Origin: Linanthus parryae
Lineage: Eukaryota; Streptophyta; Magnoliopsida; Ericales; Polemoniaceae
Assembly: GCA_023055425.1 (NCBI GenBank)
Contig: JALGPY010000003.1
Span: forward strand, 70,655,491 to 70,719,490
Direction: 5' to 3'
Length of the DNA: 64,000 nucleotides
The stretch's first letter is position 1. Each line of letters starts with the position of its first letter. This document shows, piece by piece, positions 24,152 through 34,805 of the stretch. The position numbers and the translations under genes were made by a program. The notes beneath the pieces were generated by a model that was not told where the DNA came from, searched no databases, and worked only from the letters and a program-made list of their open reading frames with translations.

Positions 24152-25582
24152 TGTTGGGTTTTGACGTAGGTAACGTAGCGGAATAACAAAAAATTTAATT
24201 CCTACTCAAAGCCCACCAAGGATCACAGGAAGAGACATCATATCATGATAAGGGACATAGAAGATGTGTACCTTTTGGTTTGGGAGATCACACGAAGAAT
24301 ATTGTCCTCGTCTCCACGGTTGATCCACGTCTAGAGGCGAGATCTAGATTCTTCCTTCTCAAGTACTATCTTGGACCGGAGGAAGAGGGAAGAATGAATC
24401 AAGCAACCAAGGAGGCAAAGGGAAGGGTTCGGCCCTCTCTTTAAGTCGACGGGAAGTGGGGGCGGATGCAGGGGCTTCGGCCCTTGTGTACTTGCTCTCT
24501 CTCTTGCTTTCTCTCCCACTCACTTATGTTATGTGTATTAACATTAGTGGGAAGGAAGCTAGAGCATCCTTTATACAGTCCAACAACTCCTTGTGAACTA
24601 CATAAAGGCTCTTCCTAGTTCTACATGAACTTGGATTAGTCCCATCCTTGCATATTAGTCCTACTAAGTTTATAAGGTGTTGCAAAGTGATCCTTATAAT
24701 TAATTAATCATATTAATTAATCCCAGATCTAGTTCTAATCTATTTGACGTGTGACCCCATAGGTTTCTACTTAGTTGGTAGTAACTTATTACTAACATGG
24801 AGTGGTGTCTAGCAACACATCCATGCACCCAACTAATAGAAATAAGTCAGTGATCCCGACAAACCTTTGTGCCCAATATCACATATTGCACTATGCCTTT
24901 GTCTCTGTATCCGGATTAGACACGAGACATAAATAGTCACACTCGTATATCCAATCCATAGTTCCTCGATCCTGGGAATATGCTTAAGCAAGCAGATAAC
25001 ATCAATATCTCCATATTGATTCATCTGAGTCTGGCCAGACATTCAATAAGCCTCATCCCTCGAGTGGCCGTAGATATTTACTCCCATTATGTGGGAGGGA
25101 CAAATCCTCTCTACATCACTACGATCTCTAAGCTTGCTTCCTATCATGCCCGATAGCTATCTTTATGGTTACCCAGTTACGGTGCAACGTTTGATAACAT
25201 CAAAGCACAATATTTCACAACTAGAGTATCTAGTGACTTGAAGTCTAAGGATTCCAATTATATTAGCACTACGAGAAGCGATTGTGACGTTAACATAATC
25301 TAATGTATCCTTCTCGTTGTGGGTCAATCCAGTATGCCATTACTCCTAACACATACCCATGTGTTGGATCGTGATATCTCCATATCAATCCAACCCCATA
25401 CTAGTCTCTATTTGATCGTCCCATTAATCAATGTAATGGACTAGGGATATTTAAGATAAACAACACATTGCATCTAAGGACTTCATTATATTAAATATCA
25501 CAACATATAGTAAACGAACATTCTAGCCAATAACATTGTTCATACTAAGTATTAGATTGCCTATAGGGAACCTATTCCAACA
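24152..25582 (-). repeat. 5' LTR of element B (or solo LTR)
   Basis: A 1431-bp LTR, TGTTGGAATAGG to CAAAACCCAACA in element direction. It is flanked directly on both sides by GTGAT (24147-24151 and 25583-25587) and by element A sequence. Taken alone it therefore has the appearance of a solo LTR inserted in A. Its partner at 16749-18177 has the same left flank. Confidence 0.88.
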
Positions 25583-26743
25583 GTGATGTCCAGGAGGTGG
25601 GGTGTAAGGTGGCATCCCCAGATGTCCGCAAGAAACCAGAACCCTCAGAGGGTGTAGAACCTTGATAGGTTCCTGGTGTAGAGTATGTTCTTACAGTTTG
25701 ATCTGAAGCAGGGGGAGAGAGATGCTCAAGTGGAGTTCTGATCAGAGGGTCAGAACCTGTAAACATAGTAGAATCATAGTCAATTGGAGAAGTTGATGTA
25801 GCAACAGTAGGTGATGCAAATGTGAATTGAAATTCATCAAAGATAACATCATGACTGATATAAGTTTTATGAGAACCAAGATCATAACACAAATAACCTT
25901 TATATCCTGCAGCATAGCCAATAAAAACACACTTTGATGTTTTTGAGTCAAGTTTAGATTTCATATAAGGTCGTAAGTTAGGAAAGCAAGAACATCCAAA
26001 AACTTTTAAATGTGAATGGTCAGGTTTTTCATGAAAAAAGGAGCTCATATGGAGATTTCTGAAAAGTATTTTTGCTAGGTAGTCTGTTTATGAATTAAGT
26101 AGCCGTAGCAATTGCATGAAACCAGAAATGTTTAGGTAGAGAGGCAGATTTAATCAAGGTAACAACACTATCCACAATATGTCGATGTTTTCTTTCGGCA
26201 ATCCCATTCTGTTGAGGAGAATGAGGACATGATTTCTGATGACTAATACCATGTTCTTGTAAAAAATTCCGAAAAATATAAGCTGTAAATTCTCCACCTC
26301 CATCTGAGCGTAATATTTTGATGGAGTGGCCTAACCATTTCTCAACATATGTTTTAAAGTGAACAAAAGATGTTGCAACTTCAGTTTTAATTTCAGAGGA
26401 AACAACCATGTAAAACGAGAATGATCATCAATAAAAAGTACATAATATCTATAACCAGATGAAGATTTAACTGAACTAGGACCCAAACATAACTATGAAC
26501 AAGATTTAAAGGAGTAGCAGAAACAGAATTAGACAAAGTATATGGCAGACGATGCATATTTCAAGCCAAACAAGATTCAGAAAGAGATGTAGAGTTCTTA
26601 ACAGTTTGAGGACAATTAATGCATTTAATCAAAACAGAGTGTGTAGGATGACCCAGACGAGAATGCCATAAAGGAGATTGAATTCTTTGTCCAAAAAAGG
26701 CTTGAGTACCAGTCTGAAAAGACATGGAAGACAGAGGGTACAA
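25583..26743 (-). pseudogene. Element A: GAG-pre-integrase and integrase
   Basis: Frame 26561-26743 has the pre-integrase region (SPLWHSRLGHPTHSVL, with the HRLGH His). The segment 26410-26560 is broken. Frame 26095-26409 has the integrase core end (SIKILRSDGGGEFTAYIF, then SCPHSPQQNGIAERKHRHI with the catalytic Glu region). Frame 25572-26048 has the C-terminal region (HLKVFGCSCFP, KCVFIGYAAGYKGYLCYD, ISHDVIFDE), with its last codons reading into the nested LTR. The first catalytic Asp region is damaged. Confidence 0.88.
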
Positions 26744-26750
26744 CCCATTT

Positions 26751-27609
26751 TTACTGAAACCCTAGTAAAGTGTTTCCGGACCCGGATCCATAAGCAGAAC
26801 CGGACCCATAACCGGTACCCGAGTTAAACTGTCCACTTCGTGAGTCAAACCGGCCATCATCCCGTTGACCGGTGCGTCCGCCTCGCTGACCGGTAGGGTT
26901 TCTGCCGCCTCGGCCACCACGGCCACCGTAGCTGAAGAAGGCGGTGGGATTGGTCGGATCTGATTGATGGGTCTGCGTTTCAAGCATCTGTTCTTTGGAT
27001 TTGAGCAGAACATGAAGTTCTTTATAGGGGACGGGGGTGGAATGGGTACAAAGAGAGGAGCGGAAGGGATTATACTCAATCGGGAGGCCATTTAAGGCAT
27101 AATGCATCATATCTTCATCGTCAATGAGAACAGAACTTACGACCAATTTGTTGCGGGTAAGAGAGAGATTTTGCATGTATAGATCGATGGAGTCGAAGTG
27201 TTTTTTGGTGGTTTGGAGGTCAGTTTTGAGTTGGAGTATATTGGATCTGGTGAGAGAAGCGTAGCGTCTCTCTAGGGTTTGCCAAGCCGTACGAGATGTA
27301 GGATATCCAACAACCTGAATAAACTCCTCCGTTGAGAGGGTGGAGTTTAGGACCGTAGAGACCGCTTGGTAAGACCCACTATGAGTACTCCGGATTGTCG
27401 ACGGATACTCCGTCGGTGACGATCTCTGAAGGAGGACACACGAGAGAGCCATCTAAATAGCCAAACAAGGAGTGTGTGCAAAAAATTGCCTGGATTTGAT
27501 GTTTCCAGAGAACAAAATTGGTGCTGTCAAGCTTAAAAGGGCAAATATTATGAATATTGCTGAGAAAGTAGAGCGGTGGTGACGCCGGCGAAGTGGGTAC
27601 GAGTGACAT
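26751..27609 (-). pseudogene. Element A: gag, frameshifted, zinc knuckle and protease deleted
   Basis: ATG at 27607-27609 (MSLVPTSPASPP, LDSTNFVLWKHQIQAIF), a shift near 27380-27450, then frame 26751-27452 (UBN2/DUF4219-type gag: RTAWQTLERRYASLTRSNIL, LVVSSVLIDDEDM) ending in an RGG- and Gly/Ser-rich tail. The usual Cys-X2-Cys-X4-His-X4-Cys knuckle and the protease DTG/DSG block are absent. The gag tail passes directly into the pre-integrase frame at about 26750, so roughly 150-200 codons are missing by comparison with ordinary copia elements. Confidence 0.85.
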
Positions 27610-27610
27610 G

Positions 27611-27621
27611 CTCTGATACCA
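27611..27621 (-). promoter_or_regulatory. Primer-binding site of element A
   Basis: Reverse complement GGTATCAGAGC immediately inside the 5' LTR end. It matches the 3' end of plant initiator tRNA-Met as commonly used by copia and gypsy elements. Confidence 0.85.
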
Positions 27622-27966
27622 TGAAAGAAAAACTAAATCATAACATTGATTGAAAGAGAGAAAACAGTATTGATTACAATGAAAACCCTAGTTTTGGGAA
27701 GAGGAAATGTCTCAACCCTTGATTACCCAAACGGCAGAGAATAAGAACAATAATACAAGAGAAAGGATCCGTTGGATCTAATCCAACGGCTGAAAACACA
27801 AACGGCTCTATTACAACTGTAACATTCTTCTAGAAACATCATACACTAGTTGATGAATATTATAGCTTTGGGCTAGATCAAATCTTTGACAAGCTGTGAG
27901 AGGTGGGCTGTTGGGCTTTGCTGGAAAGTCTTGAGCCCAAAGCTGGAAATAGGCCTGGGTTTATTA
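27622..27966 (-). repeat. 5' LTR of element A (5'-TA...CA-3')
   Basis: 345 bp, TAATAAACCC to TTTCTTTCA in element direction, closely matching 14743-15092 with scattered differences and short indels. The adjacent CAAGC (27967-27971) completes the target duplication. Confidence 0.9.
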
Positions 27967-27971
27967 CAAGC

Positions 27972-28401
27972 AACCAACCTCACCTAACAAAGCCACCATT
28001 CACCATCTCAGTGAAACAGGAGGGGAACATGGAGCTTGACAGAGATCGAATATGGGAACATAAATCTCTGTGAAAGAAAAGTTGATGATAGACCAACTTG
28101 CTTCTATCTCTAAAGAGGTGACCCTCAACAGCTTTTTCCAATAACCAGATAAACAGTATTGTATTGAATACAAATCGAATGGCGAGATGGATGTGAAATA
28201 AGTCTCTAGTGTGGGGATATATTCTAAACACAAAGACTTTAGTTTGATTGATAACACTGGAGTGCATTGAGGTACGTTAGCCAACGGACGTTCTTATATC
28301 TAGCAACCCGCAGTTACATCTTTTCCTACCCCTGAACCCCACCTCTCCCACTACCAATACTCATTGCTCTCCTACGAACTACAATCAAATCAGAAACAGA
28401 A
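27972..28401. other. Host sequence right of element A, no clear gene
   Basis: Continues the sequence interrupted at 14737. Overlapping minus frames (27980-28284) have no recognisable family. It ends where the 2.4-kb LTR begins. Confidence 0.4.
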
Positions 28402-30820
28402 TGAGTAAGAATGTGTTCAATCTAGGATCCCATAATGTTTCAAAGTGTTTATCAATTCAGGAAAAAAATAACTCAGATCAAGTAGTGCATTGTATAGGTT
28501 CATTATAAATTATCTGAGTCTCTTTATTTAGATACTCTGCGATGCCGACCCATGTTCTTGCAGGCAATTCAGGTTACTTGAATCTAGTTATGCAAAAACT
28601 CAGCAAAAATCTTATGTATCTTGATCCTTGGGTTTCAAGTATTATCCTTGAAGCTTTCGAGTCATTCTTAGGTGTAGGATAATTCATATATCATCAATCC
28701 AAGTTCTTAGGGACTAAACTATCAACACTGCAAAAGAATAAGGACCAAAGAACATAAAAAGATCTCTGGCGCGCCTAGGGTTTTGCACGGGTCCCTATGG
28801 TGGACGTGCATCACCTAGGGGAGGTCAGATTATGCTCCTCCAGGCTCTTTGACTTTTTCTCCAACTATTTTGTCACTTCCAAGTAAAAAGAGTTTTTTTT
28901 TTTTAAACAAAAGTTTAAGGATTTTTAATGGGAATAAAATACATCTTTTATGAAAAATAATATATTTGGTGATAATGATCACAATAAGATGTATTTCCTA
29001 TTAAAACTCTATTATGTACTAAATTAGCTTTTTAATTAAATTTAATTCAAATAGTTTTAGTATAAATCAAATGTATCCTAATAATTATCTTATTATGATA
29101 TTTTTGAGTCTTGCTATATTTTATTTAAAAAATATTTAAATCATAAGTATTTAACTAGAATTTAATTTATTTTCAAAATATTTCATAAAATATTTGATTT
29201 GTACTGATTGATAATATTTTCTTAATTATTAGCAAAGGATATGTGGAATAATTTCTATTACAAGTAAATTGGAATAATTTTGTTAGCAGATTATTTTTTA
29301 TGATAATTACTTTATTTAGAGTTGGAAATTAAGAAAGAAACTCTACTTTATAGAGATTAATTTTCTCAATAAGTAGAACTCCTTATTAATCCTCTATAAA
29401 AACTCTAAAAAAACTCCTTTATTAATATTTGATGATTCTACAAATTCAGTTTGGCTTTTATTTAGTATCTAAAAGTCCGGATTGATAATTCATTTTTTCT
29501 AGAACTCTCTTGAGTGGAAAATATTCAATCTAACTCTATAAATGGAGGGTCAGGGTTATTAAAAATTAAGGAGAAGAAAATCTTGAAGCATTATTAGGTT
29601 AGCCTCCCCAGAAAATTGTGTGTGTGTGGGGGGAGAGAGAGAGAGAGCTCAGTTTCAGGTTTGGGCCACCTTTCAGAGAGAAGCCCATCGGCAGTTCAGC
29701 TTCCAGGCTTCATCCTGGGGTGCTTTAGCTTCCCTCAACTTCGATTTAGATTCTAAAGTTGGTGTATATATTCTAGAATCAATCCTTGTAACTATGATCT
29801 TTTCTTGAATTGATTCTCTTGATCAATCTTCTTCTATTGATCTACAACAAGTCTTTTGTCAGTCCACCTGAGTCTAGAATACGATATGTTTTAAATAGAC
29901 TAAAGTAATCTCTTTGATCTTATTCTTAGTTTGGTTTTGCGTCAAATTCGCGTTTCAGATAGTCTCTTCTTTACAGACTTCTCACAGATTCTAAGCTCTA
30001 AAGTTTCCCTCTCAAATTCATCCTAGAGTCTATATTATCTCTAGATCTTTTGTCTTGAATTGTATACACTGAATTTGTCATATTTGAAGTTGTTTACCCT
30101 AGTGAGGACGTGTACAGTCAACCATAGTCTTATATGTCGTTTATCTCTTTTACCTGTTAGGTCTATGATTTGTTTGGCCTTGCCTTGAGTTTCCTATCCT
30201 ATACAGGTTCATTGTTTTATTCATATCTATCTGATACAATTGTTCACTCACAAATTAACAATGTTAGAGAGTTGTTCACTTGACGAACTAATTGAGAAAA
30301 AAGACCTAGGGTACACACCTGAACAAGGTTCTCCGTATATCATAGGTCACTAGCTCCAGGAGTTACTGCGCAATTTCCAACCAGATTCAAGCGAGACTTC
30401 GATTTCAAAGGTGTGGGGTGCTACACAAGAGATTGCAGGAACTAGGGAGATAAATGTATAGTGATAGTAGTTGATTGGGTGTGATAGCTCGTGATATATC
30501 TTGTATCTGACACTTTTGGCAATATAGATGTAAAGCACTTGTTGGTTCTAGCAGGTTGGATTTTATCCTAAATGTCCTTCTAATGCGGAGAAAACAGTGA
30601 ACGTTTCCCCACGGTAAAAAATCTTGTGTGCCGTGTATTTTATGTTTTCTTATAACTATTTCCATTCATTCTACTTTACATCTATATTACTGCATCTAAT
30701 TTATCTTTACGCGGTCCTTAATTAAAGAATATATTAGATTGTATAGCATTGTCTCTTTTCCATTATATTTTATTGTTTCACAAGGATCATTCCAATTGAG
30801 TCTAAGATTTTAGTCTTCCA
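28402..30820 (+). mobile_element. Long LTR (2.4 kb), copy 2
   Basis: Begins TGAGTAAGAATGTGTTC and ends TCTTCCA. It is followed by a degraded primer-like CTGTATCATGC and about 80 bp of leader-like sequence matching the stub at 5620-5702. This is the plus-orientation partner of 5703-8213. A CCTAGGG-rich block near 28775-28830 and a GTTCACTTGACGAA block near 30275 are shared. Frames at 29620-29808 and 30350-30665 are not genes. No target duplication could be fixed. Confidence 0.6.
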
Positions 30821-30937
30821 CTGTATCATGCTCAATCAATTGAGGGTATATATTAGAAGACATACTAATACTTGTGTGTAATTTCGTCTATGACTGTGCT
30901 CTCTCCCTCCTTTCTCATCATCCAATATAAAACGTCT

Positions 30938-31372
30938 TCAAACCAAAACGATGCTCGCACTTCCCAGCTTTCTCAATTCCAACCAAACTAGGAGAATCCC
31001 AAAAGGATAAGTATTGTACCTTTCACCTAGCCTATTATTTCTACTAAAATAGTCAAGATTCTTTGTAATAATGTCAACCTCTGACAGCTCATCACACGAA
31101 TCCATCAACCAAGAACAAGTCCAAGTCAAGAGATCTCTAGGTTGGATAATCATTAAGAAGGTAGAGCAATCTATTATAGCAAAAAACATGTGAATTTCGC
31201 TCCTATTCATAACTTCTCCAAGATCAACCATGGCCACACGCATGATCCACCTGGAGTCCCCCTAAGAAAGGATAATGCAACAATGGAGATTGAACTCCCT
31301 CTTGAAGCAGTTTAGTTGCATAGGAGACGAGATCATAGCCCTCACTCATATGAATGATGCATCGTTGAGGGA
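30938..31372 (-). pseudogene. Degraded coding remnant, weakly DUF295/F-box-like
   Basis: Minus frames 31224-31406 and 30938-31243 are open but in different registers. The second contains SWLMDSCDELSEVDIITKNL and FGILLVWLELRKLGSASIVL, which faintly recall the C-terminal part of plant DUF295/KIB-type F-box proteins (a LVESSGELL-like then FEVFKLD...WVEVxSLGD-like pattern). The likeness is weak and unverified. It is squeezed between two LTR blocks and is not a working gene. Confidence 0.25.
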
Positions 31373-33559
31373 CTGTTGGTGTATTTCTTAGAGGTAATAT
31401 TATCATGAAATTTATTTTAAAGGCTTCTTATTCTCTCTGTCATCTATATGGAGATATGTTTACATAATTAAGTCCTTAGAATAACTTTTGTAGTCCTTAA
31501 TATCTCTTGTATAGTATTATTGTTAATTATGACTACTATAAGGCATCGAGACTAGTACGTGGGTAGATAGATATGAGATATAAATTCTAACACATGCGTA
31601 CGCATTAGGATTAATGGCGTACTTGATTGACCCCTCATGAGAACACTACAGGGATGTTAGTGTCACCGTTGCTACTCATAGTGACAATCGTGTTGTGATC
31701 ATTTGACTTGAAGTCACTAAATTCCCTAGATGTAGAGTGGCATGATTTAATACCGTCAAACATCACTCTATGACAAGGTTATTATAAATATGGTAATTGA
31801 ACATGTTATTTGTTGGAATAGATGCCCTAGAGGCAATCTAGTTTAGTATGAATTATTTGTGGCTAGAAATTCATTTATTATTTATTGGATATTTAATATA
31901 ATGAAGTCCTTAGATTTAAAATTGTGTTGTTTATCTTAAATATCCCTAGTCCAGTATAATGATTAATGGGACAATCATCTATAGACTAGTATGGGGTTGG
32001 ATTGATATGGAGATATCACGATCCAACACATAGGTGTGCATTAAGGGAATGTTGCACTGGATTGACCCATCTCCGAGAAGGCTACATACACGTTATGTTG
32101 AGTCACAAGCGCTTCTCGCGGTGCAATGGTGTTGTCATCCTTAGACTTGAAGTCACTAGATATTCTAGTTGTGGATTATTGTGATTTTGGTAGCGTTAAA
32201 CGCTACACCGTAACTGGGTAGTTATAAAGGCGTGTACTGGGTACAATAAGAAGCAAGCTTAGAGATCGTAGTGGACGTAGATAGAATTTGTCCCTCCCAA
32301 ATAACGGGAGAAAATATCCTAGGCCACTCGAGGGATAGTGCTTATAGAATGTCTGGCCAGACTCAAATAAATCAATATGGGATATTGATGTTATTTGCAC
32401 GAATAAGGCTATTCCCATAGATCGAGACACTATGGATTGGATATACGAGTGTGACTTGTATGTCTCGTGTCCAATCCGGATATAGAGACAAAGCGATGAG
32501 ACAATTACTTGTACAAAGGTTGTCAAGATGACTATTCTATTAGTTGGCTAGAATGGATGTTTTGCTAGAAACCGCTCAATATTAGCAAATAGTTGCTACC
32601 AACTAGATAGAACCTATGGGGTCACACGCTATATAGAGTTGAACTAGATTTGGGAATTAATTAATTGTATTAATTAATTAGAAGGATCACTTTGCAAAAC
32701 CTTGCAAACTTAGTAGGGACTAATTTGCAAGGAAGGGACTAAATTGAATTCTAGTAGGACTAGAATAAGTCCTTTAGGTAGTTGGCAAGGAGTTGTTGGA
32801 CTATATAAAGGACCTTTCTTCCTTCCTTCCCAAAACTTATGCTCATTATTGAACATAACAAGAGTGGGAGAGAACAAAAGGAGAGAGAGCAACAAGCTAG
32901 AGGAGCCGAACGCCCCCCTAGCCCGCCGCCCGTCCCCGTCGGCCACAAGGAGGCTGAGAGCCCTCCTTTGGGTCTCGTCTTGCGTGATTCTTCTTCCTCT
33001 TCCTCTTCCGGGCTAGCACCAAGGACTTGGGAGATTCTAGGATCAACTCTAGGCGCGGATCAACCATAGAGAACGTGATACAATTCGCGTTTGAAGTCAT
33101 CAAAGGAGAACCCTAAGGTGTGTTATTGATTTCTTCCTTTACCATCGTTATGTCTCTTGAATTGTGATCCTTGGAGGGTTTTGCATGGTTTTATGATTGT
33201 TTGTGTTTCCGTTGCGCATCCATGAATCAAAACCCTACATTATTAAACATGAGGAGGGGTGTGATTGATGTAGATATGATTTGTCCTTCATACATTACGA
33301 GTGCAATTATCCATGGCCACTCGGTGAGTGGGACTTAGTAAAATGCATGGTCGTGCTCAAATGAATCAATATGAGATAATGACGTAATTTGTCTGTTTAA
33401 GTCTACTCAAGGAATTGAGAACCCATAGATTTGATATACAACGATGACACTTCATGGCTTGTGTCTAATTTGGATATATAGACAAAGGGATTATAGAACA
33501 CAACTCACTTGAATTCCTATTACTTGAGTAGCATCGATGTATTTCTAGATATCGCTTAA
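31373..33559 (+). repeat. Diverged LTR remnant enclosing a younger solo LTR
   Basis: 31373-31810 begins TGTTGGTGTATTTCTTAGAGG and follows the order of landmarks of the 1.4-kb copia LTR (ACTAGTACGTGG, ACACATGCG, GCGTACTTGATTGACCC, TTGACTTGAAGTCACTA) but is far more diverged. The same remnant resumes at 33245-33559 after the nested LTR and stops before the SIRE-like LTR. Confidence 0.6.
31811..33239 (+). mobile_element. Solo LTR of the 1.4-kb copia family
   Basis: 1429 bp, TGTTGGAATAGATGCCC to CAAAACCCTACA, flanked by the perfect target duplication TTATT (31806-31810 and 33240-33244). A TATATAA box lies at 32803-32809. No internal sequence or primer site follows, so it is a solo LTR. Frames 32002-33103 are within the LTR. 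The clustered GC-rich frames near 32710-33103 reflect the transcribed R/U5 region. Confidence 0.9.
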
Positions 33560-34805
33560 TGTTTGTAATTGTAAGTTCAGAGTTTACTTCAATGCATTGA
33601 ACCAGAAGTCAAGGGCTTGAAACTGTATTGTTTCAAGGCCTTGAAACTGATTTCAAAGCCTTGAAGTTACACTACAGTTCACAGCATGAACTCAGGGAGA
33701 GTTTCTTCCTTCTGATTTGATTCCTAATCCCCTATGTTTTATTATGCCTTATTTGATGATGAAAGACAAACTGATCTGATGATATTTTTATGACTTAATC
33801 TCAATGTTTGACTAAGGATTTTGCAGGATTTGTTGCCTTATTTGGCTGAATGCATGAAAGGAATTATACCTTGCAGATTGATTCTGCATTCATTAAATTA
33901 TGTCAGGACTTTCTCAAGACTTTCAGAAGGAAGTTAAGATCAAAATACTTAAAGATAACAAGAAACTAGCCGTTGGCATTGTATTGTTGAGAATTCAAAT
34001 ATCTTCTCCTTATTTTCAGGAACTTCTATATGAAGTTCCTATAAATTCTGCATTTCAAACAAGCAAAAACAAGAGGATGTTAAAAGAAAGTTCGAAGCAC
34101 TGAGCATTAAGGAGATTCGAGAAGCTATCAAGGATTGTCAAGACGCACGGGAGAAGATCAATTCCATCAAATCCAATTCCCAGAAGAGCATTGCATAATT
34201 ACTGCTTAAACTGTGTTATAATGTTCTTCATTTTTTACTTCATTTGTATATCATTCTGATAATATTTTCTTTATCTTAGTCCCGTGGTGTTGTTCAAGTG
34301 AACAAGAAGAGATTCTTATTGAATTAGTTAGCTAGGGCATGTACTATATAGGTTAGTGAGAACCACAAGCTGTAACAGAGTAAGGCAAATCTATGTGCTT
34401 GAGATCTAGGGCTTCGCTTTTGATTAATAAGAAGTTTGTTGCAAATCATGTTGGGATTAGATCCCTCAGGCAGACACATAGGCCATTGAGGAACGAACTC
34501 TGTAAAATCAGTGTGTCTCTTGCATTTACTTATCTACTCTATCTCATTTTGTTAACTGATTCAAAACTGGCTTTTCACCCAAGACCTTGAAAGGTTTTTC
34601 AAGACCTTGAAAAAGATCAGAATATTTCCTACCATTTGCTTAAGTTTCAAATGCTTGAACTTGTGTTCAAGGCCTTGAAAAACCCTCTGATCTTTACTCC
34701 TTACTTATAATCCACTCTTTTATCAAAAGTTGCCATACTCTATTCAATCCCCCCCCCCTTTCTAGAGTATTGATCCTGAATTACATGCCTAGATACTCTC
34801 TTTCA
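33560..34805 (+). repeat. 5' LTR of a SIRE/Maximus-like copia element
   Basis: About 1.25 kb from TGTTTGTAATTG to CTTTCA, followed at once by the primer site ATTGGTATCAGAGC (34806-34819). It contains clusters of short palindromic CAAGGCCTTGAA-type words near 33610-33670 and 34580-34680. The left boundary is inferred from a TG start and the end of the preceding LTR remnant. The partner LTR is not in the window. Confidence 0.6.

Larger units (their letters stand above)
16749..25582 (-). mobile_element. Copia element B, nested in element A
   Basis: A minus-strand copia element: 3' LTR 16749-18177, polypurine tract, RNase H, RT, integrase, protease, gag, 1.6-kb leader, primer site near 23648-23660, then an LTR stub, a duplicated piece of element A, and a full LTR at 24152-25582. 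The target duplication GTGAT is seen at 16744-16748 and 25583-25587, and a third time at 24147-24151 in front of the second LTR. Coding frames contain stops and shifts. The same family supplies element X, element D (60794 onward) and two solo LTRs in this window. Confidence 0.88.
14743..27966 (-). mobile_element. Copia element A, complete but invaded by element B
   Basis: A minus-strand Ty1/copia element bounded by a 350-bp 3' LTR (14743-15092) and a 345-bp 5' LTR (27622-27966), with a perfect CAAGC target duplication (14738-14742 and 27967-27971). Order in its own direction: 5' LTR, primer site (GGTATCAGAGC at 27611-27621), gag, a deletion, GAG-pre-integrase, integrase, reverse transcriptase, RNase H, polypurine tract, 3' LTR. 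Element B is inserted between the integrase C-terminal region and RT. Removing B restores the junction reading (HLLDIT followed by HMITRTKAG). Stops, shifts and the gag-protease deletion make it non-autonomous. Confidence 0.92.

Noticed and set aside
30350..30665. Minus-strand frames of 62-86 residues
   Set aside because: They fall within the 2.4-kb LTR copy, and similarity to copy 1 shows no conserved frame.
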